The translations under genes and the position numbers were made by a program. From Pseudomonas sp. IPO3778 (lineage in GTDB: Bacteria; Pseudomonadota; Gammaproteobacteria; Pseudomonadales; Pseudomonadaceae), in the NCBI RefSeq assembly GCF_013386825.1, contig NZ_JACARC010000004.1:1-32595 (forward strand): DNA of 32,595 nucleotides, written 5' to 3'. Positions 1 through 8,836 of this stretch are shown here, piece after piece. How positions within the stretch are numbered: position 1 is the first letter of the stretch; every line of letters begins with the position of its first letter. The notes beneath the pieces were generated by a model, which worked only from the letters and a program-made list of their open reading frames with translations, was not told the DNA's origin and made no database searches.

Positions 1-12
1 CGTGATGAACCA

Positions 13-48
13 AAAAAAAGCGCCAGGCGATTAGCCTGGCGCTTTTTT
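13..48 (-). terminator. Rho-independent terminator of the tRNA operon
   Basis: A 9-bp GC-rich stem (GCGCCAGGC / GCCTGGCGC) with a 5-nt loop is flanked by A and T runs, so read leftwards it ends in a U tract. It lies just beyond the last tRNA-His in the transcription direction. The flanking A and T runs would also allow it to work in the opposite direction. Confidence 0.9.
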
Positions 49-53
49 AAATA

Positions 54-130
54 TGGGGTGGACGAAGGGGATCGAACCCTCGACAACGGGAGTCACAATC
101 CCGTGCTCTACCAACTGAGCTACGCCCACC
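54..130 (-). tRNA. tRNA-His (GTG), distal copy
   Basis: Read on the minus strand this is a complete 77-nt cloverleaf with a GTG anticodon in the loop TTGTGAC and an encoded CCA end. The extra G at position -1 opposite C73, the identity mark of tRNA-His, is present. It is identical to the copy at 312-388. It is the last gene of the leftward tRNA operon and is followed directly by a strong terminator. Confidence 0.97.
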
Positions 131-173
131 ATAACACTTGAGCAAAAAGCCGATCACATCGACTTCTTTTATT

Positions 174-258
174 TGGTGCGGATGAAGAGACTCGAACTCT
201 TACACCTTGCGGCGCTGGAACCTAAATCCAGTGTGTCTACCAATTCCACCACATCCGC
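174..258 (-). tRNA. tRNA-Leu (TAG)
   Basis: An 85-nt class II tRNA on the minus strand. The acceptor stem is GCGGATG / CATCCGC with an encoded CCA. The anticodon loop TTTAGGT gives anticodon TAG, decoding CUN leucine codons, and there is a long variable arm. It lies between the two identical tRNA-His genes. Confidence 0.96.
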
Positions 259-274
259 ATGAAGCGCTTAAAGC

Positions 275-306
275 AAAGGCGCCAGACTGTTAATCTGGCG
301 CCCTTT
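275..306 (-). terminator. Internal terminator-like hairpin between tRNA-His and tRNA-Leu
   Basis: AAAGGCGCCAGA (275-286) pairs with TCTGGCGCCCTTT (294-306) with a single C bulge. It resembles the terminal hairpin at 13-48 (shared CTGGCGC core and following TTTAAATATGG). The U run on the minus strand is short (3 nt), so partial termination or a processing site is more likely than a full stop, because tRNA-Leu and the second tRNA-His lie downstream without an obvious promoter of their own. Confidence 0.55.
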
Positions 307-311
307 AAATA

Positions 312-388
312 TGGGGTGGACGAAGGGGATCGAACCCTCGACAACGGGAGTCACAATCCCGTGCTCTACCAACTGAGCTACGCCCACC
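312..388 (-). tRNA. tRNA-His (GTG), proximal copy
   Basis: A 77-nt cloverleaf with anticodon GTG, G-1:C73 pair and encoded CCA, identical base for base to the copy at 54-130. It follows tRNA-Arg in the leftward operon. Confidence 0.97.
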
Positions 389-419
389 ATATTGCGCTAC
401 TTGTGCCAAAGCTGCCTAA

Positions 420-496
420 TGGCGCACCCGGCAGGACTCGAACCTGCGACCATCCGCTTAGAAGGCGGATGCTCTATCCAGCTGAGCTACGGGCGC
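420..496 (-). tRNA. tRNA-Arg (TCT)
   Basis: A 77-nt cloverleaf on the minus strand with acceptor stem GCGCCCG / CGGGTGC, anticodon loop CTTCTAA (anticodon TCT, reading AGA/AGG) and encoded CCA. It is the first gene of the tRNA operon, about 70 nt downstream of a sigma70 promoter. Confidence 0.96.
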
Positions 497-565
497 CTTA
501 TTAATCTGTACTCTTGGAGGATTACAAACTAACCAGTGCTAGGCTGTGCCCGACAAGTGCGACGA

Positions 566-594
566 ATAGTATAGATGCCCCCGAAACCCGTCAA
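566..594 (-). promoter_or_regulatory. sigma70 promoter of the tRNA operon
   Basis: On the minus strand TTGACG (589-594) is separated by exactly 17 bp from TACTAT (566-571); TATACT overlaps the same spot. It lies upstream of tRNA-Arg and is the only strong match in the folD-tRNA gap. Confidence 0.8.
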
Positions 595-726
595 ATCCTT
601 TTTATAAAAAATTCATTTTATTTAAGGGGTTAGGGGAATTTGCAGACCAAGCGCCTTTGCCCTCACGTCATGACATGCGAGAATGCGCGCACTTTTCTTC
701 CCCCTCTCGATGGTTAATCACGCGTA

Positions 727-1581
727 ATGACTGCACAACTTATCGACGGCAAATCAATCGCCGCCAGCCTGCGCCAGCAGATCGCCAAACGAGTCGCCGA
801 GCGCAGCCAACAAGGCCTGCGCACGCCGGGCCTCGCGGTGATCCTGGTCGGCAGCGATCCTGCCTCTCAGGTTTATGTCTCGCACAAGCGTAAAGACTGT
901 GAAGAGGTTGGCTTTATCTCCAAAGCCTACGACTTGCCTGCCGACACCACCCAGCAGGCGCTCACCGACCTGATCGACGGTCTCAACGACGATCCGGCCA
1001 TCGACGGCATCCTGTTGCAGTTGCCATTGCCCGAGCACCTGGACGCGTCCAAGTTGCTCGAACGCATCCGCCCGGACAAAGACGTCGACGGTTTCCACCC
1101 TTATAACGTCGGCCGCCTGGCCCAGCGCATCCCGCTGCTGCGCCCGTGCACCCCGAAAGGCATCATGACCCTGCTGGAAAGCACCGGCGTCGACCTGTAC
1201 GGCCTGGACGCGGTGATCGTCGGCGCCTCGAACATCGTCGGTCGCCCGATGGCCATGGAGCTGTTGTTGGCCGGCTGCACTGTCACCGTCACCCACCGCT
1301 TCACCAAGGACCTGGCGGGCCACGTGGGCCGTGCCGACCTGGTGGTGGTCGCCGCCGGCAAGCCGGGCCTGGTCAAGGGTGAGTGGATCAAGCAAGGCGC
1401 CATCGTCATCGACGTCGGCATCAACCGTCAGGACGACGGCAAGCTGGTGGGCGACGTGGTGTACGAAACCGCCCTGCCCCGCGCCGGCTGGATCACCCCG
1501 GTACCCGGCGGCGTCGGCCCGATGACCCGTGCCTGCCTGCTGGAAAATACCCTGTACGCAGCCGAAACCCTGCACAGCTAA
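727..1581 (+). CDS. folD: Bifunctional methylenetetrahydrofolate dehydrogenase / methenyltetrahydrofolate cyclohydrolase
   Basis: Cytosolic FolD interconverts 5,10-methylene-, 5,10-methenyl- and 10-formyl-tetrahydrofolate using NADP, feeding purine and formyl-Met-tRNA synthesis. The 284-residue product has the normal family length. The active-site YVSHK motif (Tyr50, Lys54), [20 protein letters not shown], the Rossmann motif GASNIVGRP and the C-terminal [10 protein letters not shown] are all present and intact. The ATG at 727 gives the expected N-terminus (MTAQLIDGK), although no strong ribosome binding site is visible. It is divergent from the tRNA operon and ends in its own terminator, so it appears monocistronic. 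Confidence 0.98.
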   Translation: MTAQLIDGKSIAASLRQQIAKRVAERSQQGLRTPGLAVILVGSDPASQVYVSHKRKDCEEVGFISKAYDLPADTTQQALTDLIDGLNDDPAIDGILLQLPLPEHLDASKLLERIRPDKDVDGFHPYNVGRLAQRIPLLRPCTPKGIMTLLESTGVDLYGLDAVIVGASNIVGRPMAMELLLAGCTVTVTHRFTKDLAGHVGRADLVVVAAGKPGLVKGEWIKQGAIVIDVGINRQDDGKLVGDVVYETALPRAGWITPVPGGVGPMTRACLLENTLYAAETLHS

Positions 1582-1597
1582 TAACCAGCCGCTCTGA

Positions 1598-1625
1598 AAA
1601 AGCCCTGCCTTATCGCAGGGCTTTT
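1598..1625 (+). terminator. Rho-independent terminator of folD
   Basis: AAAAGCCCTGC and GCAGGGCTTTT form an 11-bp stem with a 6-nt loop followed by a T-rich tail, 16 nt after the folD stop codon. Confidence 0.92.
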
Positions 1626-1789
1626 TATTGGCCGGATAAAAAGTAGTTTTTTCTTAGTTTTTAAGGGGTTTCATCTGTTTTCAGAAGAACATTCGACAGT
1701 TTCTGATCCATACTTCTAAAATGTAACGTTAATTGTCAAAACGGCCGTTGCAGAACGGCATATTCCTACTTTTTAGCGAGTTCATCCGC

Positions 1790-2722
1790 GTGAAAATTCA
1801 TCTTTCCATTGTCAGCCTATTTTTTGCATTGACAGGCACCTTCGCGAGCGCAAGCGAAACCACGATCGCCCCCCGCGACATGTCCACCCTGCACATCGCC
1901 TCCGGCAGCGCGATGGTGGTGGACCTGCAGACCAACAAGGTCATCTATGCCAGCAACCCGGATGTCATCGTGCCGATCGCCTCAGTGAGTAAACTGATGA
2001 CCGGCCTGATCGTGCTGGAAGCCAAGCAGAACATGGATGAATACATCGACATCAACATCAAGGACACGCCGGAGATGAAAGGCGTGTTCTCCCGGGTCAA
2101 GATCGGCAGCGAGATGCCGCGCAAAGAGATGCTGCTGATTGCCCTCATGTCCTCGGAAAACCGCGCGGCTGCCAGCCTGGCCCACCACTACCCGGGTGGC
2201 TACCCGGCGTTTATCGCGGCAATGAACGCCAAGGCCAAGGCCCTGGGCATGACCAGTACTCATTATGTGGAACCCACCGGTCTGTCGATCCACAACGTGT
2301 CCACCGCCCGTGACCTGAGCAAACTGCTGGCCGCCGCACGCAAATACCCGATGCTCAGCCAGTTGAGTACCACCAAGGAAAAAACCGTGTCGTTCCGCAA
2401 ACCCAACTACACCCTGGGTTTCTCCAACACGGACCACCTGATCAACCGCGCCAACTGGGACATCAAGTTGACCAAGACCGGCTTCACCAACCAGGCCGGC
2501 CACTGCCTGGTACTGGTCACCAGCATGGGCAATCGCCCGGTGTCCCTGGTGATCCTCGATGCCTTCGGCAAATTCACCCACTTTGCCGATGCCGGGCGTA
2601 TCCGCAGTTGGGTCGAGACCGGCAAGAGCGGTTCGGTGCCAGACGTTGCGTTGCGTTACAAGGCTGACAAGAACCTGAAAAACCGCCCACGGGCAAACGT
2701 CCAGGTGACCGAGTCCCGCTGA
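1790..2722 (+). CDS. pbpG: D-alanyl-D-alanine endopeptidase (penicillin-binding protein 7/8 type)
   Basis: A periplasmic serine peptidase of the S11 family that cleaves D-Ala-meso-DAP cross-links in peptidoglycan. From the GTG at 1790 the product is 310 residues, starting with a typical signal peptide (hydrophobic residues 4-19, cleavage near ASA). All three penicillin-binding motifs are visible: SVSK (Ser65, Lys68), SEN (Ser122-Asn124) and KTG in [12 protein letters not shown] near the C-terminal third. An in-frame TTG at 1733 would add 19 residues in front of the signal peptide and is less likely. The gene stands alone between two terminators and converges on the lipoprotein gene at 2771-3460. 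Confidence 0.93.
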   Translation: MKIHLSIVSLFFALTGTFASASETTIAPRDMSTLHIASGSAMVVDLQTNKVIYASNPDVIVPIASVSKLMTGLIVLEAKQNMDEYIDINIKDTPEMKGVFSRVKIGSEMPRKEMLLIALMSSENRAAASLAHHYPGGYPAFIAAMNAKAKALGMTSTHYVEPTGLSIHNVSTARDLSKLLAAARKYPMLSQLSTTKEKTVSFRKPNYTLGFSNTDHLINRANWDIKLTKTGFTNQAGHCLVLVTSMGNRPVSLVILDAFGKFTHFADAGRIRSWVETGKSGSVPDVALRYKADKNLKNRPRANVQVTESR

Positions 2723-2741
2723 CCGGTAAAAACAACGACAT

Positions 2742-2772
2742 AAAAAACGGCGCCCTTGAGCGCCGTTTTTTT
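2742..2772. terminator. Bidirectional terminator between pbpG and the convergent lipoprotein gene
   Basis: A perfect 12-bp stem (AAAAAACGGCGC / GCGCCGTTTTTT) with loop CCTTGA has A and T runs on both sides. It serves the convergent ends of pbpG (stop at 2722) and the minus-strand gene ending at 2771. Confidence 0.92.
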
Positions 2773-3460
2773 ATTTGGCCTGACTGGCCAGGGTCTTGAC
2801 CGCCTGGGCCGCCGCCTGCTCCTGGCCCGCCTGGGCCGTGGCACTGGCAGCCTGCTGCCAGCGCTGGGCATCGACCTTGGCCGGCAGCTGCGTGGGCCGC
2901 TGAATCAGCACGGCCCACTTGCCGCCCTCTTTCCAGGCCGACTCGAAGGCGCTGAAGTCCATGGGCATGCGCCGCGCCAACCCCGAACGCAGCAGCACCA
3001 TGCTCTTCTGTTTGTTGTAACCCACCACCACCACATACCGCGGCCCGGCCCAAAAGGTCGAGCCCTGGGTGATGCGCGCCATCACCGGGTACCCGGCCGC
3101 AACCTGCGCCAACAGCGCCGGCAACTGGTCTTCCAGTGGGTACACCAGCATCCCGTATTCACGGGCCAGCACCTGCATGTTGCGCTCAAGGTCCGCTTCG
3201 GCGCCCGGCAAATGCAGCGGCTTATCCAGCAAGCCCGGTGTAATCACAATGCCTTGTTGGGACAGCATGCTGGCTAAGGCCGCCGGGCCGCCGAGGTAGG
3301 TCTCACCGCGGAAAGCCGGTACGCCTTTAAGCTCCACAGCCTCCGGCAGGCCCGGAATGCTCGTGGGTTTTGGGTGTGAGGTGCAGGCCGCAAGCCCTAT
3401 GAAACAAGCGACGACCCACCAGGAGGTTTTAATGTTCGAGGGAAACCGCAACTTCTTCAC
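2771..3460 (-). CDS. C39-peptidase-like lipoprotein lacking catalytic residues
   Basis: A 229-residue predicted lipoprotein (signal peptide, lipobox GLAAC, lipidated Cys26) with a papain-fold domain resembling the stand-alone peptidase C39-like family of pseudomonads. The family block normally reading Q-C-G-P-A-A-L-A is here Y-L-G-G-P-A-A-L-A (residues 55-63), so the nucleophilic Cys is Gly57. The later block normally H-Y-A-V-V-x-G-Y is R-Y-V-V-V-V-G-Y (141-148), so the catalytic His is Arg141. It is therefore probably a non-catalytic binding or scaffold protein in the envelope. The C-terminus (about 195-229) is Ala/Gln-rich and low complexity. The start is a GTG; no strong ribosome binding site is seen. 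No genetic partner is evident nearby. Confidence 0.75.
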   Translation of the reverse strand: MKKLRFPSNIKTSWWVVACFIGLAACTSHPKPTSIPGLPEAVELKGVPAFRGETYLGGPAALASMLSQQGIVITPGLLDKPLHLPGAEADLERNMQVLAREYGMLVYPLEDQLPALLAQVAAGYPVMARITQGSTFWAGPRYVVVVGYNKQKSMVLLRSGLARRMPMDFSAFESAWKEGGKWAVLIQRPTQLPAKVDAQRWQQAASATAQAGQEQAAAQAVKTLASQAK

Positions 3461-3664
3461 TCACTTGATCAACGGGCAGACATGGGCCCTGATCATAGGA
3501 CGCTCTTGGGCGCGGGTATAGCCTTGCACCGCAGTAAAACACCCGCCATAGAGCAAACAAGTTGGACGCACACGACCATTGGTCAATAGCAGGCAACCTG
3601 CGGATAGCTAGACTGTCCATTGAGAAGACAGTGTGTGCCCCGTACCGGGCGAAAGGAGGCACTT

Positions 3665-3826
3665 ATGGGCCTGACAACGACAATTCTGCTTTTGATCGGT
3701 GGCTGGCTGGCCGTCGCCGCCGCCATGCTGTGGGGCGTGATGCGCGTGACCCGCCGGCATCATCATCCACAAGTAAAACCCGCAGCACCCGGCAAGCTGC
3801 ACAAACCCGCCGGGCACCACGCCTGA
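3665..3826 (+). CDS. Small single-pass membrane protein of unknown function (53 aa)
   Basis: Not a recognised family. The ATG at 3665 is preceded by an excellent ribosome binding site (AAAGGAGG, spacing about 6), which argues strongly that it is translated. The product has one hydrophobic helix (about residues 4-23, LTTTILLLIGGWLAVAAAML) followed by a basic, His-rich tail (RRHHHPQ, ending GHHA). The predicted topology is a membrane anchor with a short positively charged cytoplasmic tail. It ends 4 nt before the stop of the convergent lipoprotein gene. The His pairs could bind metal, but nothing else supports that. Confidence 0.75.
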   Translation: MGLTTTILLLIGGWLAVAAAMLWGVMRVTRRHHHPQVKPAAPGKLHKPAGHHA

Positions 3827-3830
3827 GGCC

Positions 3831-4241
3831 TTAGCCTGGCATGCAGCTGAAGTCGTCAGTCTGCGCCAACTCCTTGCCGTGGCTGTCCTTCAACTCGGCG
3901 CGTACCGTGGTACCGAGGCTGGATTCCACCAGGGTGTAATGCTCGCCCGCCTTGAAGTTGCCGTAGGTAACATGCCCGCGACAATCCTGCTGGTTGTCAT
4001 CCCCCGCCTCTTCTTCAAACAAGGTGACATCCAGGCGATGGGCGCCGGGTTTCACTTCGAAGTAACGGCCATCATTAATGTTTTTACCGTCTACCCGCTC
4101 GGCCATCAGGTCGTTGGGTGCCTCCTCTTGCAGGCCGATCCAGGCTTCGCTCGGGTCCGCCTTCGGTATCGGGCCGGCGCACGCCGACAACAGCAGGACG
4201 ACACTCAAGGCCGGGATCAACAACAAGGGTTTAAGAGACAT
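3831..4241 (-). CDS. Small lipoprotein of unknown function
   Basis: A 136-residue protein with a clear lipoprotein signal (hydrophobic 5-20, lipobox LSAC, lipidated Cys21). The rest is a single acidic domain with PGAHRLDVTLFE and a pair of cysteines (in QQDCRGH and DDFSCMPG) that could form a disulfide. The ATG at 4241 is chosen over an in-frame start 90 nt upstream because GGAG lies 6-9 nt before it and it starts the signal peptide directly. It is divergent from the RND operon. No specific function can be assigned. Confidence 0.8.
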   Translation of the reverse strand: MSLKPLLLIPALSVVLLLSACAGPIPKADPSEAWIGLQEEAPNDLMAERVDGKNINDGRYFEVKPGAHRLDVTLFEEEAGDDNQQDCRGHVTYGNFKAGEHYTLVESSLGTTVRAELKDSHGKELAQTDDFSCMPG

Positions 4242-4319
4242 GGCAGAACTCCAAATGGATAAAGAGTGAACGGGCAGAACAACGCCTGTTCGATCGGTAT
4301 CAAGCTTGGTACCCCCGCC

Positions 4320-4332
4320 TTTGTTGAACAAA
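4320..4332. promoter_or_regulatory. Perfect 13-bp dyad between the lipoprotein gene and the RND operon
   Basis: TTTGTT-G-AACAAA is a perfect inverted repeat in the divergent region between 4241 and 4459. Its position suits an operator for either gene, but no convincing -35/-10 pair is seen around it, so this is only a candidate. Confidence 0.3.
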
Positions 4333-4458
4333 TGAATACATATGAAAGGATCTTCAGCCGTTAACTAAATGTTCCTTCACCTCGCTGAAAGGTGCGTGTT
4401 AGGTGGGTCGGGCAAGACTGCCGGGGTTTGCAATCCCACTCCTTTGGAGGTTCACGGC

Positions 4459-7400
4459 ATGCTCGGGCTGGTAAAGACCGCACTGCTCAAGCCCTACACG
4501 TTTATCGTGCTGGCAATTTTCATCTGCATCATCGGGCCCATGGCGGCCTTGCGTACGCCCACTGACGTATTTCCCGATATCGGCATCCCCGTAGTCGCGG
4601 TGGTGTGGCAGTACAACGGCCTGTCGCCGGACGCCATGGCCGGTCGCGTGATCTACACCTACGAACGCTCCCTGAGTACCACCGTCAACGACATCGAACA
4701 CATTGAATCGCAGTCGTTACCCGGCATGGGCATCGTGAAGATTTTCTTCCAGCCCGGCGTGGATATCCGCACCGCCAACGCCCAGGTAACCGCGGTGTCA
4801 CAAACCGTACTCAAGCAGATGCCACCGGGCATCACACCACCACTGATCCTCAACTACAGCGCCTCCACGGTGCCGATTTTGCAGATGGCGTTCTCCAGCC
4901 CCAGCCTGTCGGAAGCGAAGATCCGCGACCTGGTGCAGAACAATATCCGCCTGCCCCTGAGCGCCCTGCCCGGCCTGGCCATGCCTACCCCCATGGGCGG
5001 CAAGCAACGGCAAATCACCCTCGACCTCGACCCCCAGGCACTGGCCGCCAAAGGCCTGTCGGCGCAGGACGTGGGCAACGCCCTGGCCCTGCAGAACCAG
5101 ATCATCCCCGTGGGTACCGCCAAACTCGGCCCCAACGAATACACGATTTTGCTCAACAACAGCCCCAAGGCGATTGATGAGCTCAACGACCTGCCGATCA
5201 AGACGGTCGACGGCGCGATCATCACCATCGGCCAGGTGGCCCACGTGCGTGACGGCTCGCCGCCGCAGACCAATATCGTGCGGGTCGACGGCCATCGTGC
5301 GGTGCTGATGCCGGCCCTGAAAAACGGCAGCATCTCCACCCTGTCGATCATCGACGGCATCCGCCAGATGCTGCCGCGTATCAACGAAACGTTGCCGCCT
5401 TCGCTGAAAACTTCACTGCTGGGGGACGCCTCGGTGTTCGTCAAACAGTCGGTGGGCAGCGTGGCCCAGGAAGGCATCATCGCGGCCTTGCTGACCAGTG
5501 CGATGATCCTGCTGTTCCTCGGCAGCTGGCGCTCGACCATCATCATCGCCGCCTCGATTCCCCTGGCGGTGCTGTCCGCCATCGCGCTGCTGGCGGCCAC
5601 CGGGCAAACCCTCAACGTCATGACCCTCGGCGGGCTGGCGTTGGCGGTGGGGATTCTGGTGGACGACGCCACGGTGACCATCGAGAACATCAACTGGCAC
5701 CTGGAACAAGGCAAGGCGGTGAAGGACGCGATCCTCGACGGTGCCAAGCAAATCGTCGGCCCGGCGTTCGTCTCCCTGCTGTGTATCTGCATCGTGTTTG
5801 TGCCGATGTTCATGCTGCAAGGCATCGCCGGTTACCTGTTCCGCCCGATGGCACTGGCGGTGATTTTCGCCATGGCCAGCTCGTTCATTCTGTCCCGCAC
5901 CCTGGTGCCGACCCTGGCGATGTTCCTGCTCAAGCCCCATGTGCCGGAGCAAGGCGAAGGGCACCATCCGGAAGATGAATTCATCAACCACCACGAGGGC
6001 GAACAACACAAGCCACCGCGCAATGCCGTGCTGCAATCGGTGCTGAATTTCCAGCAGGGTTTCGAACGTCGTTTCTCCAACCTGCGGGACGTTTACCACA
6101 GCCTGCTGACCCTCGCCCTGGGTGCACGCAAGCGGTTCATCGTGGGCTTCCTGGGGTGCATCCTCGCCTCGTTCCTGCTGCTGCCAAGCCTGGGCCAGGA
6201 CTTCTTCCCGGCCACCGACGCCGGCGCCATGGCCCTGCACGTGCGCCTGCCGCTGGGTACGCGCATCGAAGAAAGCGCCGCCGCCTTTGACCGCATCGAA
6301 GCGCGGATTCGCGAGATCGTCCCCGCAGACGAACTGGACACCATCGTCGACAACATCGGCATCCCGCTGAGCGGCATCGACATGGCCTACAGCAGCAGTG
6401 GCACCATCGGCCCGCAGGACGGCGATATCCAGGTCACCCTGAAAAAGGACCACGCCCCCACGGCTGACTACGTGAAAAAACTGCGTGAAGCCCTGCCCGA
6501 AAGTTTCCCCGGCAGCCAGTTCGCGTTCCTGCCGGCCGACATCAGCAGCCAGATCCTCAACTTCGGCTCACCCGCCCCGCTGGACGTAAAAATCTCCGGG
6601 CGCAACGATGAAGAAAACCGCGCCTACGCCATCGAACTGGAACGGCGCCTGAAACACATACCGGGCATCGCCGACCTGCGCATTCAACAGTCCACCGGCT
6701 ATCCGTCGCTGCAAGTCAATGTGGACCGGATGCGTGCCAACGGCCTGGGCATCACCGAGCGCGACGTGACCAACAGCATGGTGGCGTCCCTGGCCGGCAG
6801 CTCGCAAACCGCGCCGACGTTCTGGCTCAACCCGGCCAACGGCGTGTCATATTCGATCGTGGCGGCCACCCCGCAGTACCGCCTCGATAGCCTGCCGTCC
6901 CTGGAAGCATTGCCGGTCACCGGGGCTGATGGCCAGTCGCAGATCCTCGGCGGCGTGGCGACCATCTCCCGCGTACAAAGCCCGGCGGTGGTGACCCACT
7001 ACAACATCGAACCGACCCTGGACCTGTACGCCAACGTGCAGGGCCGCGACCTCGGCGGCGTCGCCAGCGATGTGCAAAAGGTACTGAATGACATGGCCCC
7101 GATGCGTCCCAAAGGCGCGACCATCAGCCTGCACGGGCAGATCGATGCGCTGCATGAAGCGTTCAACGGTTTGAGCTTTGGCCTGCTCGGTGCGGTGGTG
7201 CTGATCTACCTGCTGATCGTGGTCAACTTCCAGTCCTGGACCGACCCCTTTGTGATCATCACCGCGCTGCCTGCAGCCCTGGCGGGGATCGTGTGGATGC
7301 TGTTCCTCAGCGGCACGTCGTTATCGGTGCCGGCACTCACGGGGGCGATCCTGTGTATGGGCGTGGCCACCGCCAACTCGATCCTGGTGGTGAGCTTCTG

Positions 7401-7680
7401 CCGGGAGCGCTTGGCCGAACATGGCGATGCCCTCAAGGCCGCACTGGAAGCCGGCTACACACGTTTCCGCCCGGTCTGCATGACCGCCCTGGCGATGATC
7501 ATCGGCATGCTGCCGCTGGCCCTGTCCGAAGAACAAAACGCGCCGCTGGGACGTGCCGTGATCGGCGGCCTGATTCTCGCCACCACGGCCACTTTGCTGT
7601 TTGTACCCGTGGTCTTCAGCCTGGTCCACGGTCGTCACCCTACTCGCGCTGCTGCTGGAGAAACTTCACATGTCGTCTGA
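4459..7680 (+). CDS. RND-family efflux transporter, inner-membrane pump subunit
   Basis: A 1073-residue resistance-nodulation-division permease with the usual plan: first membrane helix, large periplasmic loop, central helices, second loop and final helix bundle. The start at 4459 follows a strong TTTGGAGG site; longer in-frame starts lack one. The proton-relay Asp pair is present in GILVDDATV (Asp402-Asp403), and the Arg of the later relay segment is retained (TRFRPVCMT). The position matching AcrB Lys940 is alanine (residue 972 in GVATANSILVVSF). The cytoplasmic loop near 500-520 is rich in His and Glu. It is the first gene of a three-gene operon with adaptor and outer-membrane channel; the substrate cannot be told from sequence. 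No regulator gene adjoins it. Confidence 0.93.
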   Translation: MLGLVKTALLKPYTFIVLAIFICIIGPMAALRTPTDVFPDIGIPVVAVVWQYNGLSPDAMAGRVIYTYERSLSTTVNDIEHIESQSLPGMGIVKIFFQPGVDIRTANAQVTAVSQTVLKQMPPGITPPLILNYSASTVPILQMAFSSPSLSEAKIRDLVQNNIRLPLSALPGLAMPTPMGGKQRQITLDLDPQALAAKGLSAQDVGNALALQNQIIPVGTAKLGPNEYTILLNNSPKAIDELNDLPIKTVDGAIITIGQVAHVRDGSPPQTNIVRVDGHRAVLMPALKNGSISTLSIIDGIRQMLPRINETLPPSLKTSLLGDASVFVKQSVGSVAQEGIIAALLTSAMILLFLGSWRSTIIIAASIPLAVLSAIALLAATGQTLNVMTLGGLALAVGILVDDATVTIENINWHLEQGKAVKDAILDGAKQIVGPAFVSLLCICIVFVPMFMLQGIAGYLFRPMALAVIFAMASSFILSRTLVPTLAMFLLKPHVPEQGEGHHPEDEFINHHEGEQHKPPRNAVLQSVLNFQQGFERRFSNLRDVYHSLLTLALGARKRFIVGFLGCILASFLLLPSLGQDFFPATDAGAMALHVRLPLGTRIEESAAAFDRIEARIREIVPADELDTIVDNIGIPLSGIDMAYSSSGTIGPQDGDIQVTLKKDHAPTADYVKKLREALPESFPGSQFAFLPADISSQILNFGSPAPLDVKISGRNDEENRAYAIELERRLKHIPGIADLRIQQSTGYPSLQVNVDRMRANGLGITERDVTNSMVASLAGSSQTAPTFWLNPANGVSYSIVAATPQYRLDSLPSLEALPVTGADGQSQILGGVATISRVQSPAVVTHYNIEPTLDLYANVQGRDLGGVASDVQKVLNDMAPMRPKGATISLHGQIDALHEAFNGLSFGLLGAVVLIYLLIVVNFQSWTDPFVIITALPAALAGIVWMLFLSGTSLSVPALTGAILCMGVATANSILVVSFCRERLAEHGDALKAALEAGYTRFRPVCMTALAMIIGMLPLALSEEQNAPLGRAVIGGLILATTATLLFVPVVFSLVHGRHPTRAAAGETSHVV

Positions 7681-8836
7681 TCACAAACCCTCGCGCAAGC
7701 GTCTGATGCTCATGGGTGTCGGCGGCCTGACACTGGCCGCCCTGTTGGTCGCCAACGGCCTGCACGCCCGTACGATGCATGAAAAATCCGTCACCGCCTG
7801 GACCGAAACCGCCGCCGTGCCCCAGGTGCTGGTGTTCCAGCCAAAACAGAACGCGGCCGGCGACACCCTGCGCCTGCCCGCGCACCTGGAGGCCTGGAGC
7901 AAGGCACCGATTCATGCGCGGGTCAGCGGCTACCTGAAAGACTGGAAAGTCGACATCGGTACCCAGGTCAAGGCCGGGCAGATCCTCGCCGAGATCGACA
8001 GCCCCGACCTCGACCAGCAAGTGGCGCAAACCCACGCCCGTATGGTCCAGGAACAAGCCAACGCCCGCCTGGCGCAAACCACCGCCACCCGCTGGCAAAA
8101 CTTGTTGGCCAGCCATTCGGTATCGCGCCAGGAGGCGGATGAAAAAACCTCCAACGCCCTGGCCGCCAAGGCCAATGCCCAGGCTGCCGAAGCCGACTAT
8201 GCGCGGCTCTCGGCCCTGGAAGACTACAAGACCATCCGCGCACCATTTGCCGGCGTGATCACCGCGCGCAACACCGACATCGGCCAGTTGATCAAGGCCG
8301 ACAGCGACAGCGATCCGGAACTGTTCGACATCGCCGACACCCACCAACTGCGCCTCTACGTGCCGGTGCCGCAGAACTACGCGGCGGTGATTCATCCGGG
8401 GCTGGCCGCCCAACTGACAGTGCCCGAGCATCCCGGTGAACACTTCAGCGCCAAGCTGATGGGTGACTCCACCGCCATCGACCGCCGCTCCGGCACCTTG
8501 CTTGCGCAGTTCGTGGCCGACAACCCGGACGGCAAGTTACTGCCCGGCGACTACGCCGAAGCCACCCTGGCCATTCCGGCCGATACCCACGGGGTGAGCA
8601 TCCCGGCCAGCGCCCTGATCTTCCGGGCCCAAGGCACCCAGGTCGCGGTACTGGATGCCAAGAACCACGTGCACCTGCAAGACATCCACATCGGCCTCGA
8701 CCTGGGCGAACGCCTGGTGATCGACCAGGGCCTGAAACCCGCCGACCGCGTGGTGGACAACCCGCCCGACGCTCTGCGCGAAGGCGACGCCGTACAACTG
8801 GCCGACGCCGGGGGTGCGCATGCGCCCAAGGCTTAA
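7670..8836 (+). CDS. RND efflux periplasmic adaptor (membrane fusion protein)
   Basis: A 388-residue HlyD/AcrA-type adaptor that links the pump at 4459-7680 to the outer-membrane channel at 8820-10238. Residues 12-30 form an N-terminal membrane anchor without a lipobox. Then come the lipoyl half-motifs (HARVSGYLKDWKVDIGTQVKAGQ and, later, IRAPFAGVITARNTDIGQLI), a coiled-coil hairpin of about residues 115-185, a beta-barrel domain and a membrane-proximal domain. The start overlaps the pump gene by 11 nt and is preceded by CTGGAG, indicating translational coupling. It starts well after the adaptor position seen in most RND operons, where the adaptor precedes the pump. Confidence 0.93.
   Translation: MSSDHKPSRKRLMLMGVGGLTLAALLVANGLHARTMHEKSVTAWTETAAVPQVLVFQPKQNAAGDTLRLPAHLEAWSKAPIHARVSGYLKDWKVDIGTQVKAGQILAEIDSPDLDQQVAQTHARMVQEQANARLAQTTATRWQNLLASHSVSRQEADEKTSNALAAKANAQAAEADYARLSALEDYKTIRAPFAGVITARNTDIGQLIKADSDSDPELFDIADTHQLRLYVPVPQNYAAVIHPGLAAQLTVPEHPGEHFSAKLMGDSTAIDRRSGTLLAQFVADNPDGKLLPGDYAEATLAIPADTHGVSIPASALIFRAQGTQVAVLDAKNHVHLQDIHIGLDLGERLVIDQGLKPADRVVDNPPDALREGDAVQLADAGGAHAPKA

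Noticed and set aside
5413..6453. 346-codon minus-strand frame inside the RND pump gene
   Set aside because: His/Gln/Arg-rich shadow of a conserved pump; no ribosome binding site or family resemblance.
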